Shown here: positions 22,401 to 34,209 of the stretch, one piece after another
How positions within the stretch are numbered: position 1 is the first letter of the stretch
How the letters are laid out: each line of letters starts with the position of its first letter
DNA from: Scenedesmus sp. ARA3
Lineage: Eukaryota; Chlorophyta; Chlorophyceae; Sphaeropleales; Scenedesmaceae
DNA length: 64,000 bases
NCBI GenBank assembly: GCA_004335835.1
Contig: RWJK01001375.1
Location: 1 to 64,000 of the forward strand
Direction of reading: 5' to 3'
Program-made: the position numbers and the translations under genes
Notes under the pieces: generated by a model
The model's input: the letters and a program-made list of their open reading frames with translations, nothing else
Told to the model about the DNA's origin: nothing
Databases searched by the model: none

Positions 22401-24855
22401 GGATCAGCCGCCATGCAATGGGGCGGCAGCAGGCCGCGCTTGCAGCGCAACCGTGTGGCATTGCAGCTGCAGCCCTCTGCAGCATCAGCAGCAGCGGCGG
22501 CGGCCGTAGCACAGGCCTCAGGCGCTCCTGCATTAGAGCACCCGCTTCCACCCACAGGGCAGCAGCTGTCAACAGAGCAGCAGCATGGTGCAGGGCAGCA
22601 GCAGCAGCTGCAGCAGCAGTTGCCACCACGCAAGCGGCGTGTGTGGAGCCGGCAGCGTGAGCGACAGCCAGCAGCAGCAGCAGCAGCAGCCGCAGGCGCA
22701 GATTCTCCTGCAATCGTGATAGAGGACTCTCCAGAGCCTGCAGCTAGAGCAGCAGAGGCAGGACTAGCACGTGCTGGCAGCGGCAGCAGCGCATTTGCAG
22801 CAGCACTCGCAGCCGCCGAAGCAGGAGGCTCACGCAACGGCAGCAGAGCAGCTACCGTAGCAGCAGCAGCAGCAGCTGCAGCGCCAGCTGCCATCCAGGG
22901 CAACCCTCGGCTCGGGGGCCCGCTGGGCCGCCGCAACTCTGGCCCAGCAGCAGCAGCAGCAGCAGCAGGCAGGTCTGGTGCAGCTGCTGGCGGGCGCTGG
23001 CCGGCTGCTGGCAGCAGCCCTGCTGGAGCCCGCAGCGACGGCAGCATCAGCAGCGGCAGCAGCGGTGGCAGCCGCAGCAGCGGCAGCAGCAGCGATGCTG
23101 ACCTGGCGCGCAAGATGCAGGAGGAGGAGGATGCTGCGCTTGCGCGCCGGCTGATGGAGCAGGAGCAGCAGGCGCAGCAGCAGGAGGCAGCGCAGCGCCA
23201 CAGGGTGAGGCGGCTGTGAGGTTGTGAGGTCGTGAGGTTGTGGGGCAGAGTCTGAGGCATGCAGCAGAGTTTGTTGCTGGCAGTTTAGGGTTTTATCTAT
23301 CTATGGCTTGCGCTAAAGCTGCCTTGAGTTGGTTGTGTTCTGCTGATGATGCTGTGTTTAGTGCTGTGCGGTTCGAGCGCGCCATTCAAACTGTGTCGTT
23401 CTGCTGTGTGCTCCCTGCTGCACCTGCAGATGCGCATGGAGATGTACCGCCTGCAGGAGGAAGCAGAGCAGGCAGCAGCCTCAGCAGCGGCAGCAGCAGT
23501 GGCAGCAGCGGCAGCGCCAGACGCAGCTGCAGGCGGCGGCAGCGGCGGCGGCAGCGGCCGCAACAGGCGCGGTGCACGAGCACCTGCCCGCGCGGCACAG
23601 CAGCAGCAGCAGCAGCAGCAGCAGGGTGAGGAGGCGCATGCACATCCCTATCCACATGCTGGTGGTCACCACTGGGGCTTTGCAATGGCTCAGGCGCTGC
23701 TGGGTATGCCTCGGTTTGGCGGGCCTGGTGGCGGCAGGGGTCATGGCAGGGGCCTGCCGCCGCACCTGGCAGCCATGCGTGAGGCGATGCTGGGCATGCA
23801 GCGCAGCAGGCTGCCGCCGCACTTGCTGTTCAGCGACAGGGACTTCACCGCAGGTGCGCTGCTGCGTGGTTATGGGCGGTTGTTTGTTTACGGTGTCGGC
23901 GCCGCTGTTCGACACGGGCGCTTTGGCTGTCTTGCTGCTGGTTGCCAGGGTAGGCGCTGTTTTTAGGGATGGAGCGCGCGTCTCCTGTGCTTAACCAGCA
24001 TTTGCCTGGCCTCACTCTCCGCCTGGCGCCGTTGTGTATGGCCTGCTGTGCATCCCGCAGACGAGTGCGAGGTGCTGTGCCAGCTGGACGAGCCGCTTTC
24101 TGCACACAAACATCACTCATTGCTTACCGTCATGATCTGCTACTTGTTGTACCGCAGACGACTACGAGGTGCTGTGCCAGCTGGATGAGACCGTGGAGAA
24201 CCGCAAGGGCGCAGCAGCAGGCGCCATCGACTCGCTGCCCACGCAGGCGGTGCCGCCAGGCGGGCTGCTGGGCGCTGCCGGGGAGAAGCTGAGCTGTGCG
24301 GTGTGCCTTGAGGAGTTTGTGGAGGGGGCGGAGCTGCGCGCGCTGCCGTGCCTGCACAAGTTCCATCAAGGCTGCATTGACAGGTGTGTTTCGGCGTGCC
24401 TGTGTGTGCTTGTGTGTGCCAGTGTGTGCATGTGTACGTGTTTGTGGTGTGCAACTGTTGTATGCGGATGGCTGTTATGCGTGCTGCATTCTTGTGATCC
24501 TGCACCAGGATTATTGCACGTATGTGAGGGTGGTGGTGTGCCTGGAGGAGTGCATGGAGGGCGGGGAACTGTGGGCGCTGCCGTGCTTTCTCTTTCAAGG
24601 GCTGCAGTGACGGTGCGGGCTGCGTGGGTGCAGCGTTCACTGTGGGTATGCCGTGGCTGCACTGCACGCGCGCGGCGCCGCAATTACCATGTCACATCAG
24701 CTTTTTCCCTTTTTGTCAGGTGCTGCTGTGGTCATGTGCTCCTCATGCACAACCTGCTTCAGCTGCTGCTGCTGCTGCTTGCTGTGTGCCCTTGCAGGTG
24801 GCTGGGCCAGAAAGCGTGCTGCCCGGTGTGCAACAGGGAGCTGCAGCTCAGCTGA
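21388..24855 (+). CDS. RING-H2 E3 ubiquitin ligase with SUMO-interacting-type motifs
   Basis: Exons 21388-21514, 21721-21836, 22278-23204, 23430-23853, 24158-24383 and 24798-24855 give 625 residues. The C-terminal RING-H2 (about residues 578-620) reads CAVCLEEF, then [15 protein letters not shown] and CCPVCNREL, with all eight zinc ligands present across the last junction. Upstream are two short hydrophobic-acidic motifs, VEFIDL (21475-21492) and IVIEDSPEP (from 22713), typical of SUMO-interacting motifs. A Leu/Glu helix [17 protein letters not shown] (from 23101) resembles ubiquitin-interacting motifs. A basic RKRR stretch lies in the Gln/Ala-rich middle. Inference: a nuclear E3 acting on SUMO-modified or ubiquitinated partners. 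Two introns carry decayed copies of neighbouring exons. Confidence 0.9.
24061..24092 (+). repeat. Decoy copy of the start of RING-gene exon 5
   Basis: 32 bases after a CCCGCAG acceptor-like site differ at only 3 positions from the true exon start at 24158-24189 ([10 protein letters not shown]). It then diverges. It could be used as an alternative acceptor. Confidence 0.9.
24536..24612 (+). repeat. Decayed copy of the RING core inside the last intron
   Basis: Resembles exon 5 bases 24301-24384 (V-C-L-E-E, G-G-E-L, A-L-P-C) but has lost the Cys-x-His part and shifted frame. It cannot encode a working RING. Confidence 0.85.
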
Positions 24856-26730
24856 GCGGCACGCAGTAATTGATCAATACAGCTGCGCCTGTGCTGCTGC
24901 AGCAGTGCAGCTGATAAGCTGGCAGGGCAGCGCTGCCCTGCTGCGGCTACTGCAGTAGGCCCACTGCTGCGTTGATATTGTGAGAATTCAGCAGTGTGAG
25001 GATTCAGCAAGCAACTGCAGCAGGGACGCAGTGCAGCTGGAGATCAGCGTATGTTTGCAGGAGGTCGCACCCAGCTGTTCAGGCCGGCAGGCTGGCAGGC
25101 AGAAGGCTGCCAGCTCACGGCACTGAGTGGACTTACGTGTTGCATGGCGCAGCGCACGCAGTTCTAGGCTTGAGCCTAGCGCAGGGCACTCCACCTGAAT
25201 TAGGTGGCCGTTTGGCCAGCTGCTGTTGTGGTGGCCTGTTGCCTTGTTTGGGCATGCGGCAGCGGCTTGGCATGCAGGCACTGCAATGTTTGCTCGGGTG
25301 TGTCTTTGTAGCAAGAGAGCCCTGTATGGTGTTCTTTGTACAGCATGGAGTGGCGGAAGCTCTTGCAGCACATGTACAGTATGCTTTTCTGTTTTTCCTT
25401 AGCTTTCTTGTTGGCTATATAGCAAGCCAGAGCAAGGTCAAAGTTTGTCAAACGTAGTTACTTGTGCTAATGGCAGTGTTTGTTGGTCAGGCTATGTGTT
25501 GTGGCATGTCAGGGCACCATGCCTGTGGTGGCATGTGATGCTGGCATGTGGTAGGCTGCAGCTTACCCTGGTTGCAGCGCACTGCATGCTGTGCTGCGGG
25601 CTTGTGCTGCGTGCATGGTTGGTTGGCTGTCTTTGGGTGTGCACAAGGCAGTGCATCACAGCACAACTGTCACCACCGTGCTTTATCGTATGCTGACATA
25701 CCCAGTGGTCGCACCATGGTATTGCTGGGCAGGGCATGCTTTGCCAGGCAATCAGTAAGGCAGAACACGAAGAATGCAGGGCATGAGAAGCTGATCTCAA
25801 ACGACTTTTGAGCGAGGGGTGGCTCTTGCCGGCTGACCAAAAGAGAGATTGGTGCATGCAAGCACTGAATGGGTTTGCTTCCTGCACTTGCATGGGACAG
25901 CCATGTTTCAGGTCTGCTTGCTGCCGAGGGTGCGCTTCGCCATGCACAGCGTGGCGGAGTGGTTCACAGTCTGTTTTTGGGCGTGGTCATGCGTCTCTGA
26001 CAGCATGTGTGGGTTGGCAGGATCATCCACATGATGTGCTTGCTGCCATCAAGGTAGATTGCAGTTCAACTTGCAATGTTTCGGCAGGCAGCAAGCAATC
26101 ATGGTCAGCGCTGCAGCAGCAGGAGGGTCGTGCTGCTGCTGCTGTGCGGTAGTTTGTTGAACAGGCAGTTGTCCTTTGTATAGTAGTTGATCCGCAAACT
26201 GACAGGCTGTCAGTTCTGGGCCAGGTGCATGCAATTTCCCACTTTGACGCCGTTGTATTTGAACCTGCTCTTTCAGTGCTGCTGATTGAGCTTGCTTGGC
26301 TGCACTGTGCACGCAGCGGAATGCTGTTCTTTTGCAGAGCCAGTGAAACTGTCCTGCAGCAAAGCATTGCATGCACTTTAAAGTGGCGGTTGTTGCAGTA
26401 GGTTTTTGAGCCCTGGTCTCGTGTAACATAGCAGTTGCCTTTCAGAATGATAGTCTTGTTGCAGCTTGGCGTGTACAGTGGCATAAATATGTTCTCAACA
26501 TTAGGTGTGCATGCAACCAACCGGTATAATCGTTTGCAGGACGTCGCAGCAGGCAGCATGCAACGGAAGCGATCGGCTGCAGCACAGGTGTGCGACTCGG
26601 CAGCCTCAAGCAACGCAACAGCGGCTCCACCTTTCATAGGTTGCTTATAGTGACATGTGCTGCCGGGACTGCGATTTCTCACAAGTGCCATCTTATTTGA
26701 ACGGTGTTGCTGATGCTGAGATGACATGCG
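24856..26730. other. 1.9 kb without a recognisable gene
   Basis: 3' flank of the RING gene and upstream region of STK19. Open frames on both strands lack conserved sequence, signal peptides or matching splice sites. Part of it (25380-26500) is relatively T-rich on the plus strand, as expected for UTR or intergenic DNA. Confidence 0.5.
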
Positions 26731-28483
26731 ATGCAGGATGGAGGGTCAGCCGACCGCGTCAGGCTCGTATACCCTTCTTTGGATCCCACATTAGGAGATG
26801 ACTCGGTGCCAGGCAGCCTGCAGCAGCAGGCCCACCAGTTGCAGCCCCATGCAGCAGCTGCAGATACAGCAGCAGTACCAGCAGCGCCTGCTGATGTTGA
26901 TGATGATGACTTTTTCCAGCTGGAGGACTTGGGCGACCTGCCAACAGATGCAGAGGCAACTGTAATGCTCCTACGCAGCCAGCTGTACCCAGACCCTGCT
27001 GCAGCAGCTGCTGCAGCACTGGCTGCAAAGCAGACTCGCTCTGCCAAGCGCAGCAGGAATGCTCCTGGGCCGTCTAAGGCAGCTGCAGCTGCTGTGACTG
27101 CAGCAGCTGCTGCTGCAACCGCCGCAAGGCAGCTGCCGCCAATCATCCTGAAGAGCCAGCTGTATACAGTGCTGGCAGATAAGACTGCTGTCGACAGAGA
27201 TGTGGAGCAGCTGCGGCAGCAGTGCAGGGCGCGGCTGTTCAAGCTGGCTTTCGGTGGGTTGCTGCATACATCCTCTCCTGCAAGCATTTGACTGTTGATT
27301 TCGAAGGCGGGCTAGCTGCACAAGCTGTGAATTGCACGCAGCATTGTGTTGTGTTGTGTGGCAGAACTACCACCCAGGGGCCGTTCAGGAAGCATCAGAC
27401 AGCAGCTAGTGCAAGGGGCGATGGCTGCCCCGAGGCCCATTTCAGTTGTATGCATGGTACTTTGCGGAGTCCTACTGATTCAGCTGCTGCTGACTGCTGT
27501 GTTGTGTTCTTCCATGTGCTGTTGCAGGTGCTGACGAGTATGTAGTGCTGCTTACACAGGACTACCTGCGCCTAGTGGATGGCCTGATCACGCAGCACAG
27601 CCAGGCAGCACAGCAGCTGCAGCACGAAGAGCAGCAGCAAGCGCGCGCCAAGCAGCAGCAGCAGCAAGACAAGCAGCAGGAGCCTCAGCGTCAAGGAGAA
27701 GATGAGGGCAATGCCGCTCCTAGCAGCACCACAAGCAGTGCAGAACATGCAGCAATGGCAGCAACGCTGCAGGCGTTTCGTAGCAGGGTGCTGCCGTCCT
27801 GCAGGGACTCCCACATCACCAGCAGCCGTCTGCTGCAGCTCATGCAGACTGCCCCTGCTGCTGCTGCCGGTCAAGCACAGCAGTCAAAAGCCCCAGCAGC
27901 AGCAGTGTTGGGCAGTGCAGAAGTCATCCTGCGGCGGCTGCTGTCTGCTGAGCTGGTGTGCAGGGACAGGCATGCGCCAGACAGCCTCATGTTTACTGTT
28001 CCTGGCGCTGCTGCCTTTGTGAAGAGTGTGGTGGCGGGCAGGCAGGAGCTGCTGCAGATGCTGAAGCGCAAAAAGTGAGTGCGGCTGCGTCACAGCACTC
28101 GGCAGATGCATGATTTTGCATTGTAGACATTGGATGCAAGCATACATGCACACCATCTGCTGAGGCGGTCACTGTAGAGGTGCCCTGCAGTGGTTCATAG
28201 CATTGCTGGCTGCCAAACATAGGCTGGTGGCTATCTGGGGTTGCAGAACATGGCAGCTGCAATGGTTTCCTGCAAGCTTCCATCGCCATTGCTTGCTTGG
28301 TGGCGCTTATTCTATCACATTTGCAGGTACCAGGAGGTGCTTGAGAAGGAGCTGATGTGTGTGGCGCTGCGTGGCAGCTGCCTCACGCCAGCCTTCCACG
28401 TGAGGGACCTGCAGGGCAGGGGGCTGGTCGCCTGCATGGACACCACTGCAGGCAGGCTGGTGCGCCTGGCGCAGCGCAAGTGA
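26731..28483 (+). CDS. STK19: STK19 family winged-helix protein
   Basis: Exons 26731-27253, 27528-28074 and 28327-28483 give 408 residues. Conserved blocks: LPPIILKSQLYTVLADKT followed by VDRDVEQLRQQ and FKLAF at the first junction; EYVVLLTQDY; ILRRLLSAELVCRDR with SLMFTVPGAAAFVKSV; then YQEVLEKEL and AFHVRDLQGRGLV. These are the STK19 domain in order. Despite its name the human protein lacks kinase motifs; it is a DNA-binding tandem winged-helix protein acting in transcription-coupled repair with the stalled polymerase and TFIIH. No kinase motifs are seen here either. The acidic D-D-D-D-F-F-Q-L stretch near residue 55 and the Gln/Ala linkers are alga-specific padding. Phases are 1 and 2 and agree. 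Confidence 0.93.
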
Positions 28484-28863
28484 TGATATCGCCACAGCTA
28501 TGTATTGCAGTGTCACTGTGCAGTCGCACCCGCTCTCCACTCAAGAGGAGTGCTGGCACTGGTGCAGTGAGGGAGGTGCGCACCATTTGAAGCATTGCTA
28601 CGCGCCGTGTGGTGGCCTTGAACAGGTAGGCTTGGGAGCTGCAGCCTGTTGCCAGCAGACAATGCACAGCAGGCACTGTGAGAGTAAGCAGCGCACATAT
28701 CTTGGATGGCACCCTCGCTTAGTGTGTCTGCCAGGTATATGGGACAAGCTCACTTCACCTGTTCTGGATGGTGTAGCCTTTGGTTCTGGCCCAGTGCAGC
28801 TGCCAGACACAATCACTTCAATGAACTTGCCCATGTGCGGCTGCCACTGCTGACTCGTGTTCT

Positions 28864-28907
<44 letters not shown>

Positions 28908-29963
28908 AGCAGGTACAACGTATGACGCCGCATTGTGCCATGCTTGTTGAGTGCTCGGTGGGTGGAGGCAGCTGGCTTACTCCACCACGCAACGAGTAGA
29001 CACCAGTTGTTGATGTCATCTGAGGTAGTGTGAACCCCTTCAGGAGCTTGACTTTGACTGCCGGCTGCCTAGAGCTCTGTCGCGCTCTTTCGGCTTGAAA
29101 TGTGTTTGCATTGGCTGCTGGTTGGCTTGCAACCGCTGCAGTATTGCATCTTCGATTGTCTGGTGCGCTGGCTGGCTGTGCTAGGCTACGATTCTGGTTG
29201 TGGCTGGAGCCGTGCTGCATTGGTGCTGCAAGGTACCTGTCTTTGGCGCTATGGCATCATGTCACAGCTGCCCAATGTACCGGGTACAGGGGCTGTAAGA
29301 GACAGCGTTGTTGGCAGTGTATTTGATTGCAAGGTGTTCACATCTAACAGCTGTGCGATTGTTGAATGCACATGTACAGTGCAATGCTGCGTCTCGCCAA
29401 CTGTGCATGCGCTGTTGAGCGGCTCCTTGCACTTTGTAGCCGATACGCTGAGAGCACAGTAGGCATGATGTTGAACATGTGTTACAAGGCAGCGCAAAGC
29501 TTAACTTACGCTTGACGTCATAGGTAATTTTGGGCCTTCAGAAGCTCACGACTGCAACAGCTCTGGCAGCCACTAGAGGCATGATAACAAGGCCTCTTCT
29601 CCGTGCGCACCATGATGTGAACTAGCTCAGTGCTGATAGCAGAAGCATTTCTGTACGTGCTCTTCAACATGTTGTAACACCATGGACTGCAGACTCACAT
29701 ACTGCCACTCGGCAACTTGCATTGAATGCAGTACAGCAAGGCACATCAAGCCGCGATGTCGACAGGCAGCCAGCACTGCACCTAGCAGATGCTGGCTGCT
29801 GAGCAACAGCTGATGCCTGTGCAATAGCACTAAGTGGCTTCGAACTGTTGTTCGGCACAGCTTGCTGATTGTGGAACGTGCCACGGGCGCACTGCACTGC
29901 TGATGCGCGTGCTGAGAAGTATGCATGCATGGCTGCAGTAATCACGTCACACTGCAAACGTCC
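28484..29963. other. 1.5 kb intergenic region with a CTG run
   Basis: No supported gene. It holds a pure CTG tract at about 28871-28906, and TTACA at 29482-29486 (TGTAA on the minus strand), a possible distant poly(A) signal for the LRR gene. Confidence 0.5.
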
Positions 29964-32174
29964 TTATCTCCATCCTACAAACATACTGTCTGACAACTTC
30001 ACCTGGCACGGCTGACAGCGCCCTGCCATCATGGTGTGCACATCGCAAATTCTGAGGCAGCCGCACATCCCTTCAGACAGATGCAGCCGCTGCAGCTTAG
30101 GAGCAGCCACCAGCTTCTGTGCCGCCGCTGGAGTCAGAAAGTCATACTCACCAGGCAAGTTTGCCACAGACAAGCTGACCAATCGCGGCAACTGCGCAAC
30201 AGCATGCATGAGCTGCTGCACACGCATATCTGCATCTGCAGCTGCCTTTACTCGACAGTTCTCAGCATCCGACAAACCGTGCAGTGACACCACATGCACA
30301 CGCAAGTGCAGCTCCTGCAAGCCCTGCAGCTGCAGCAGCGCCGCCGAGAAATCTGCCGGCGCCCTGCCCCCACAGCTCAAGTGCGTAAGGCTGGACAGCT
30401 GCTGCAGGTGCGGCAGCACCTCTGCCAGCAGCATACGGTTGCCACGCCACGTGTGCGTATCGATCGACAGGTGGCGCAGAGGCAGGATAGCCCAGGCCTG
30501 CGCTGCATGCTGCTGCAGCACTTGGAAGGCTCTGTCGTCATTGCTGCTGGACACCATTGAACTGTCTGGCAGCTGGTGTGCTGAGCGGCGGAGGTTGAAG
30601 GCACAGTAGCTCAGCTGCAGGTGCACCAAGCTGCCAAGCGCTGTGAGCCGCAGCAGCTGCCCCACTGGCACCTCCACGGCCATGTGCAGCGCCAGCGATG
30701 TCAGGCCGGTCAGCTGCAGCAGATGCCCCATGTCGTCAATACTGCTCAGCTCCAGCTTGCGCAGGCTGCAGGGCAGCACACGGCCGTATTTGTGGTCTGC
30801 ACTGTGCCTGCCACCTTCGCCAGGTGACACTGAGCGCATGTAGGTGGGCTCCGGCCAGCTGTCCGGTGATGGTGACCGGCTGTTGAACGTGTGAGGCGAT
30901 GTTGGGCGCTTCTGATGCCGCAGCTCCCCCTCAATCACAGCTGTGGGTGCCACCAATTCTGTAAGTGCCTGCAGCTGTGTAAGGGGCCGCAGCGGCGGCC
31001 TGCGGAGGCCAAACAGCCTGCCGTCAACGGGCAGCACAACCAGCTTGGCCAGGTTGTGCTTGCATGCCAAGTGGTGCTGCAGGTGAATTGCAGGTAATTC
31101 ATCGTAGCAACAGCCGCCGTAGTAACAAGTGCCGTAGACTGGGCCGTCGTAGTTAGGGCTATAGGCAGGGGTGTAGCACGAGGAGCAGTTGGCCTCATGT
31201 GGCGCAGTGTAGGTGGTTGTCAATGATGTCAGCTGGCTCAGGCCAGACAGGCCGCGCCACAGCGGGTTGTTGTCGTATGGGGTGCTGATGTTGGCCCAGT
31301 GCAGATTCAAGCAGCGCAGTTGATGCAGGCCTGACAGCGCGCCTGCCAACTTTGAAGCAGGGTTGTTCGCTGCTCGGCTTGCAGCAGGCTGTTGTGCTGT
31401 TGTGTGCGGGCTGCTGTCAGGGCTCCCCAAGCTTGGCATGTACCAGTGCTCCACTGCTTTGCAGTTGAGCTCCAGCTTGGTGAGGCTGCTGACTCTGGCC
31501 AGGGCACTGAGCACTGCAGGACTGGGCATGTTGTCAACTACTGTGTGGAGGTTGGGCAGCGTTTTCTGCGCTGCTGCTGTTCTGATGTAGTTTCCAATGA
31601 GAGTAGATGCGCTGGGGGCAAACACTGGCAGATCACGCCAATGTCCCATGCTGAGCTGCAGCTGCCCAAGCAGGCGGCCATGCCGCACCATCCAGGCTGC
31701 AAACTGTCCTGTCTGTTCATCACTTGTGGCAGCAAAGTGCAGAGATAGCCTGCCGCCAACCGCGCCAAGATCTCGCTGCTGCTGGCCTGGCTGAGGCACA
31801 GCAGCTTGCAGATGACATTCTGCGCGAGGGCAGATGCATAAGGGCTGCTGTTTTTGCGAATCTGACCGCTTGCGCTGCACGTTGTGCTGCTGTTGCAGCT
31901 GTCATGGTCTAGCAGCTCATCAAGCAGCACCTGCTGCCACTGGCCCTCTTGCTGCTGTGCATCTGCTGCCTGGTGCTTCCTGAGATGCTTCCCAGTAGGT
32001 GGACACTCAGATCTGCAGCAAGCACAGCAGCGGCCAGTGTGAGCAACTACCGCCAAGTCGTAGAGCCTGAGGTGCGCTGAGGTGGCGTGATGAACTGTGA
32101 GCTGGCCTCCGGAGGTCAACGGTCAATAGCTGCTGCAGCTTCAGCTCATCGTAAACTGACCTGCTGGGCTCCAT
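29964..32174 (-). CDS. Leucine-rich-repeat protein, N-terminus uncertain, probable frameshift
   Basis: A single open frame from about 31790 to the stop at 29964 carries LRRs of the LxxLxxLxL type: LTKLELNCKAVEHW, LRCLNLHWANIS, LTSLALHMAVEV, LVHLQLSYCAF, LTHLSCGG, LQELHLRV. It begins with GRLSLHFAAT and AAWMVRHGRLLGQLQLS, an arrangement common in green-algal LRR proteins. The preceding conserved-looking part (QNVICKLLCLSQASS) is in a different frame ending near 31770, so a one-base frameshift or undetected micro-intron is needed. ATG 32174 (MEPSRSVYDELKL) is a possible start with a GTCAGT donor nearby and an acceptor at about 32011. A Cys/Tyr-rich insertion (30940-31200) interrupts the LRRs. 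Function unknown; LRRs bind protein. Confidence 0.7.
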
Positions 32175-32417
32175 TACAGCCGCCTTCACAGACTGCATTG
32201 ATTACATAAAAACGAAGCCACCGATTGTGCACCTAACTTCACTGTTCTTACGCAAACGACGAGCAGTTGCAACGTTCCTATCGCAGCGTGAGAGACAGAA
32301 GACAGGAAACAAAATGTGCTAAAACAAAAAAATTGAATATTTAAATCTCAGTTCTATTGTTTCTGTGCGGTGTTCCAATAACATCTGCACTGCTTTTGGC
32401 TGCCAAACCCTAACCCT
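32175..32417. other. Short AT-rich intergenic stretch
   Basis: Upstream of the LRR gene; includes a run of A at 32324-32331 and two CCCTAA-like units directly before the SINE head. No gene. Confidence 0.5.
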
Positions 32418-32705
32418 GGTTGGGTAGTTTAGTGGTAGAACACCGGCATGGTATGCTTGAGACCCAGGATTCGAATCCTGGTCCAACCGCCCGTGGCTGG
32501 GCCTAAAAAGCTTGCGACTATGGCCCGTGGCTGGGGATAAAAAGCAACTGGAATTGACGGACTTGCGCNNNNNNNNNNNNNNNNNNNNNNNNNGAAGGAA
32601 AGACTGGGTACAATTACTACTACCCCCCATGAGCGGATTAGCGGCTCGCTGGGCTAGTGCCTGGGGGCGGGTTCAGTCCCGAAAGTGTGTTGTATTGTAT
32701 TGTAT
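32418..32705 (+). mobile_element. tRNA-derived SINE (non-autonomous retroposon) with assembly gap
   Basis: The 71-base head (32418-32488) folds like a tRNA: GGTTGGG pairs with TCCAACC, the D-arm GTTT pairs with GAAC, and A-box-like tagtttagtggta and B-box gattcgaatcc are present. The T arm has one extra base and the anticodon stem a mismatch, so it is not a good tRNA gene. A tRNA-unrelated body follows, with two copies of gcccgtggctggg plus taaaaagc (32489-32511 and 32523-32545), then 25 Ns (32569-32593). It ends in the short tandem tail (ttgta)3 at about 32689-32705, as SINEs do. Pol III-transcribed and moved by a LINE in other genomes. No target-site duplication was clear. Confidence 0.8.
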
Positions 32706-32978
32706 CTGACCATTGCTGTTCCATCATAGTATGACAGGCGACCACAACACTGCAGGATGGACAGCTTCAAACAAACCATCATAAGTGGCAACATCTGCTC
32801 GTGTCAAGAAGAGCTCAAACCTCCGGCAGACGTGGACAAGTATGACTGCAATCTGCCATCAAATGATTACAGCAATGGCCGCTTCATAGCAGCCCAGCGC
32901 AGCACGCATCACTGGCGAGCATGTGCCACACAGATAGCAAAGGCACCACCGCAACACATGGCTGCTCCATGCTGCAGC
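32706..32978. other. 3' flank of the PX gene
   Basis: TTACA at 32867-32871 reads TGTAA on the minus strand, about 110 bases after the PX stop codon. This fits the green-algal poly(A) signal. Confidence 0.55.
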
Positions 32979-34177
32979 CTACCATTGGTGCTGCTGCGGC
33001 TGCTGGTGCTGCTGCTGCTGCTGCTGCTGCCCAGGGCTGCCTGGCTGCTGCCGTGTGCTAGACACATTCCTGTTCAGGAATGACCCAAGGCCTGACATGC
33101 CTTCAGTCATCCTCTGCCCAAAACCCCCAAGCACATTCGGGCCCCCAGCAGCACCCGCTGCACCAACATTTGCCCTGCCAGTCAGCCCAGCTAGGGGCCC
33201 TGCATGGGGTTGCTGCTGCACTGCCGATGCTGGCACTATCCCTGCTGCTGCTGAGTGAGGTGCTCCTGCTGCGCCTGCTGCTGCAGGTGCTTGGTGTTCT
33301 GGCGCAACAAATTTGGCGAGCATGCTGCGCACACCCTCTCCTGCTGCTAAGGCCTGCGCTCCAACACCTTGACCCACAAGCCCACGAACACCACCCATCA
33401 AGCCTCCACCTGGCGAATGCTGCTGCTGCTGCTGTGCATGGTGCAGGCCTCCATTAGGCACAGTGCTGCTGCTGCTGCTGACCTGTACTGCCTGTGCCAG
33501 CAGCCTGTCACACTTGAGCTCATTCATTTGCTGAAACTTGGCAGACAGCAAAGCAAGCAGCCCTGACAGCAGCACCTGCAGCTGCACACCCACAGCATCA
33601 GCAGCAGCACCACCTGCTGCTGGCAGCGGCTCAGCATCTAACAAATGCCCTTGCTGCTGCTGCTGACCTGGCGGCACTGCCAGCTGCTGCAGCAGATCCT
33701 GTGCATGCTGCATCGCAGCCTGAAGCTTGTCGCTGCTCGCAGCAACAGCAGCCAGCAGCTGCTCTACTGCCTCGTCACTAGGCGGCCCAGCAGTGCCTGA
33801 CAGCAAGCCAGCAAGCCGGCTGTCGCTGGCTGCTACACTGTCCAAATCACACGCAGGGAACTGCTCCAGCGCCCCACACAGCTGCTGCAGCAGCGGCACC
33901 AGCTGTCCTGGACTGCTGCTGCTGCCATTGCTGCTGCCTGCTGGCTTGCCTGTCTGCAGCTGACCCAGCTCCAGCGCTTTCAATCGCTCCACATCACCCC
34001 GCAACAGCTCGTTTTCAAACCGCAGCAACTCCAGCTCACTGCCGCCGTCTGCACCATTCTCAGCAGCAGCAACACCAGCAGATGAGGGTGTTTGATATGC
34101 AGCCAGTGCCTGCCGCAGCTGCTGCACTTCCTCCTGCAAGGCAGACAGTGCAGCAGCATCACCAACTGCATCCCCGA

Positions 34178-34209
<32 letters not shown>

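Noticed and set aside
22199..23260. 353-residue minus-strand open frame
   Set aside because: Antisense shadow of the third exon of the RING-H2 gene; poly-Ala/Cys composition only.
26023..26727. 234-residue minus-strand open frame upstream of STK19
   Set aside because: No family resemblance, no supporting splice sites and composition like intergenic DNA; kept as unannotated.
32418..32488. A functional tRNA gene
   Set aside because: The T arm has an extra base, the anticodon stem has a mismatch, and a SINE body and pentamer tail follow.
32757..33083. 108-residue plus-strand open frame overlapping the PX stop
   Set aside because: Its Leu run is the reverse of the PX poly-Gln tail; no independent support.
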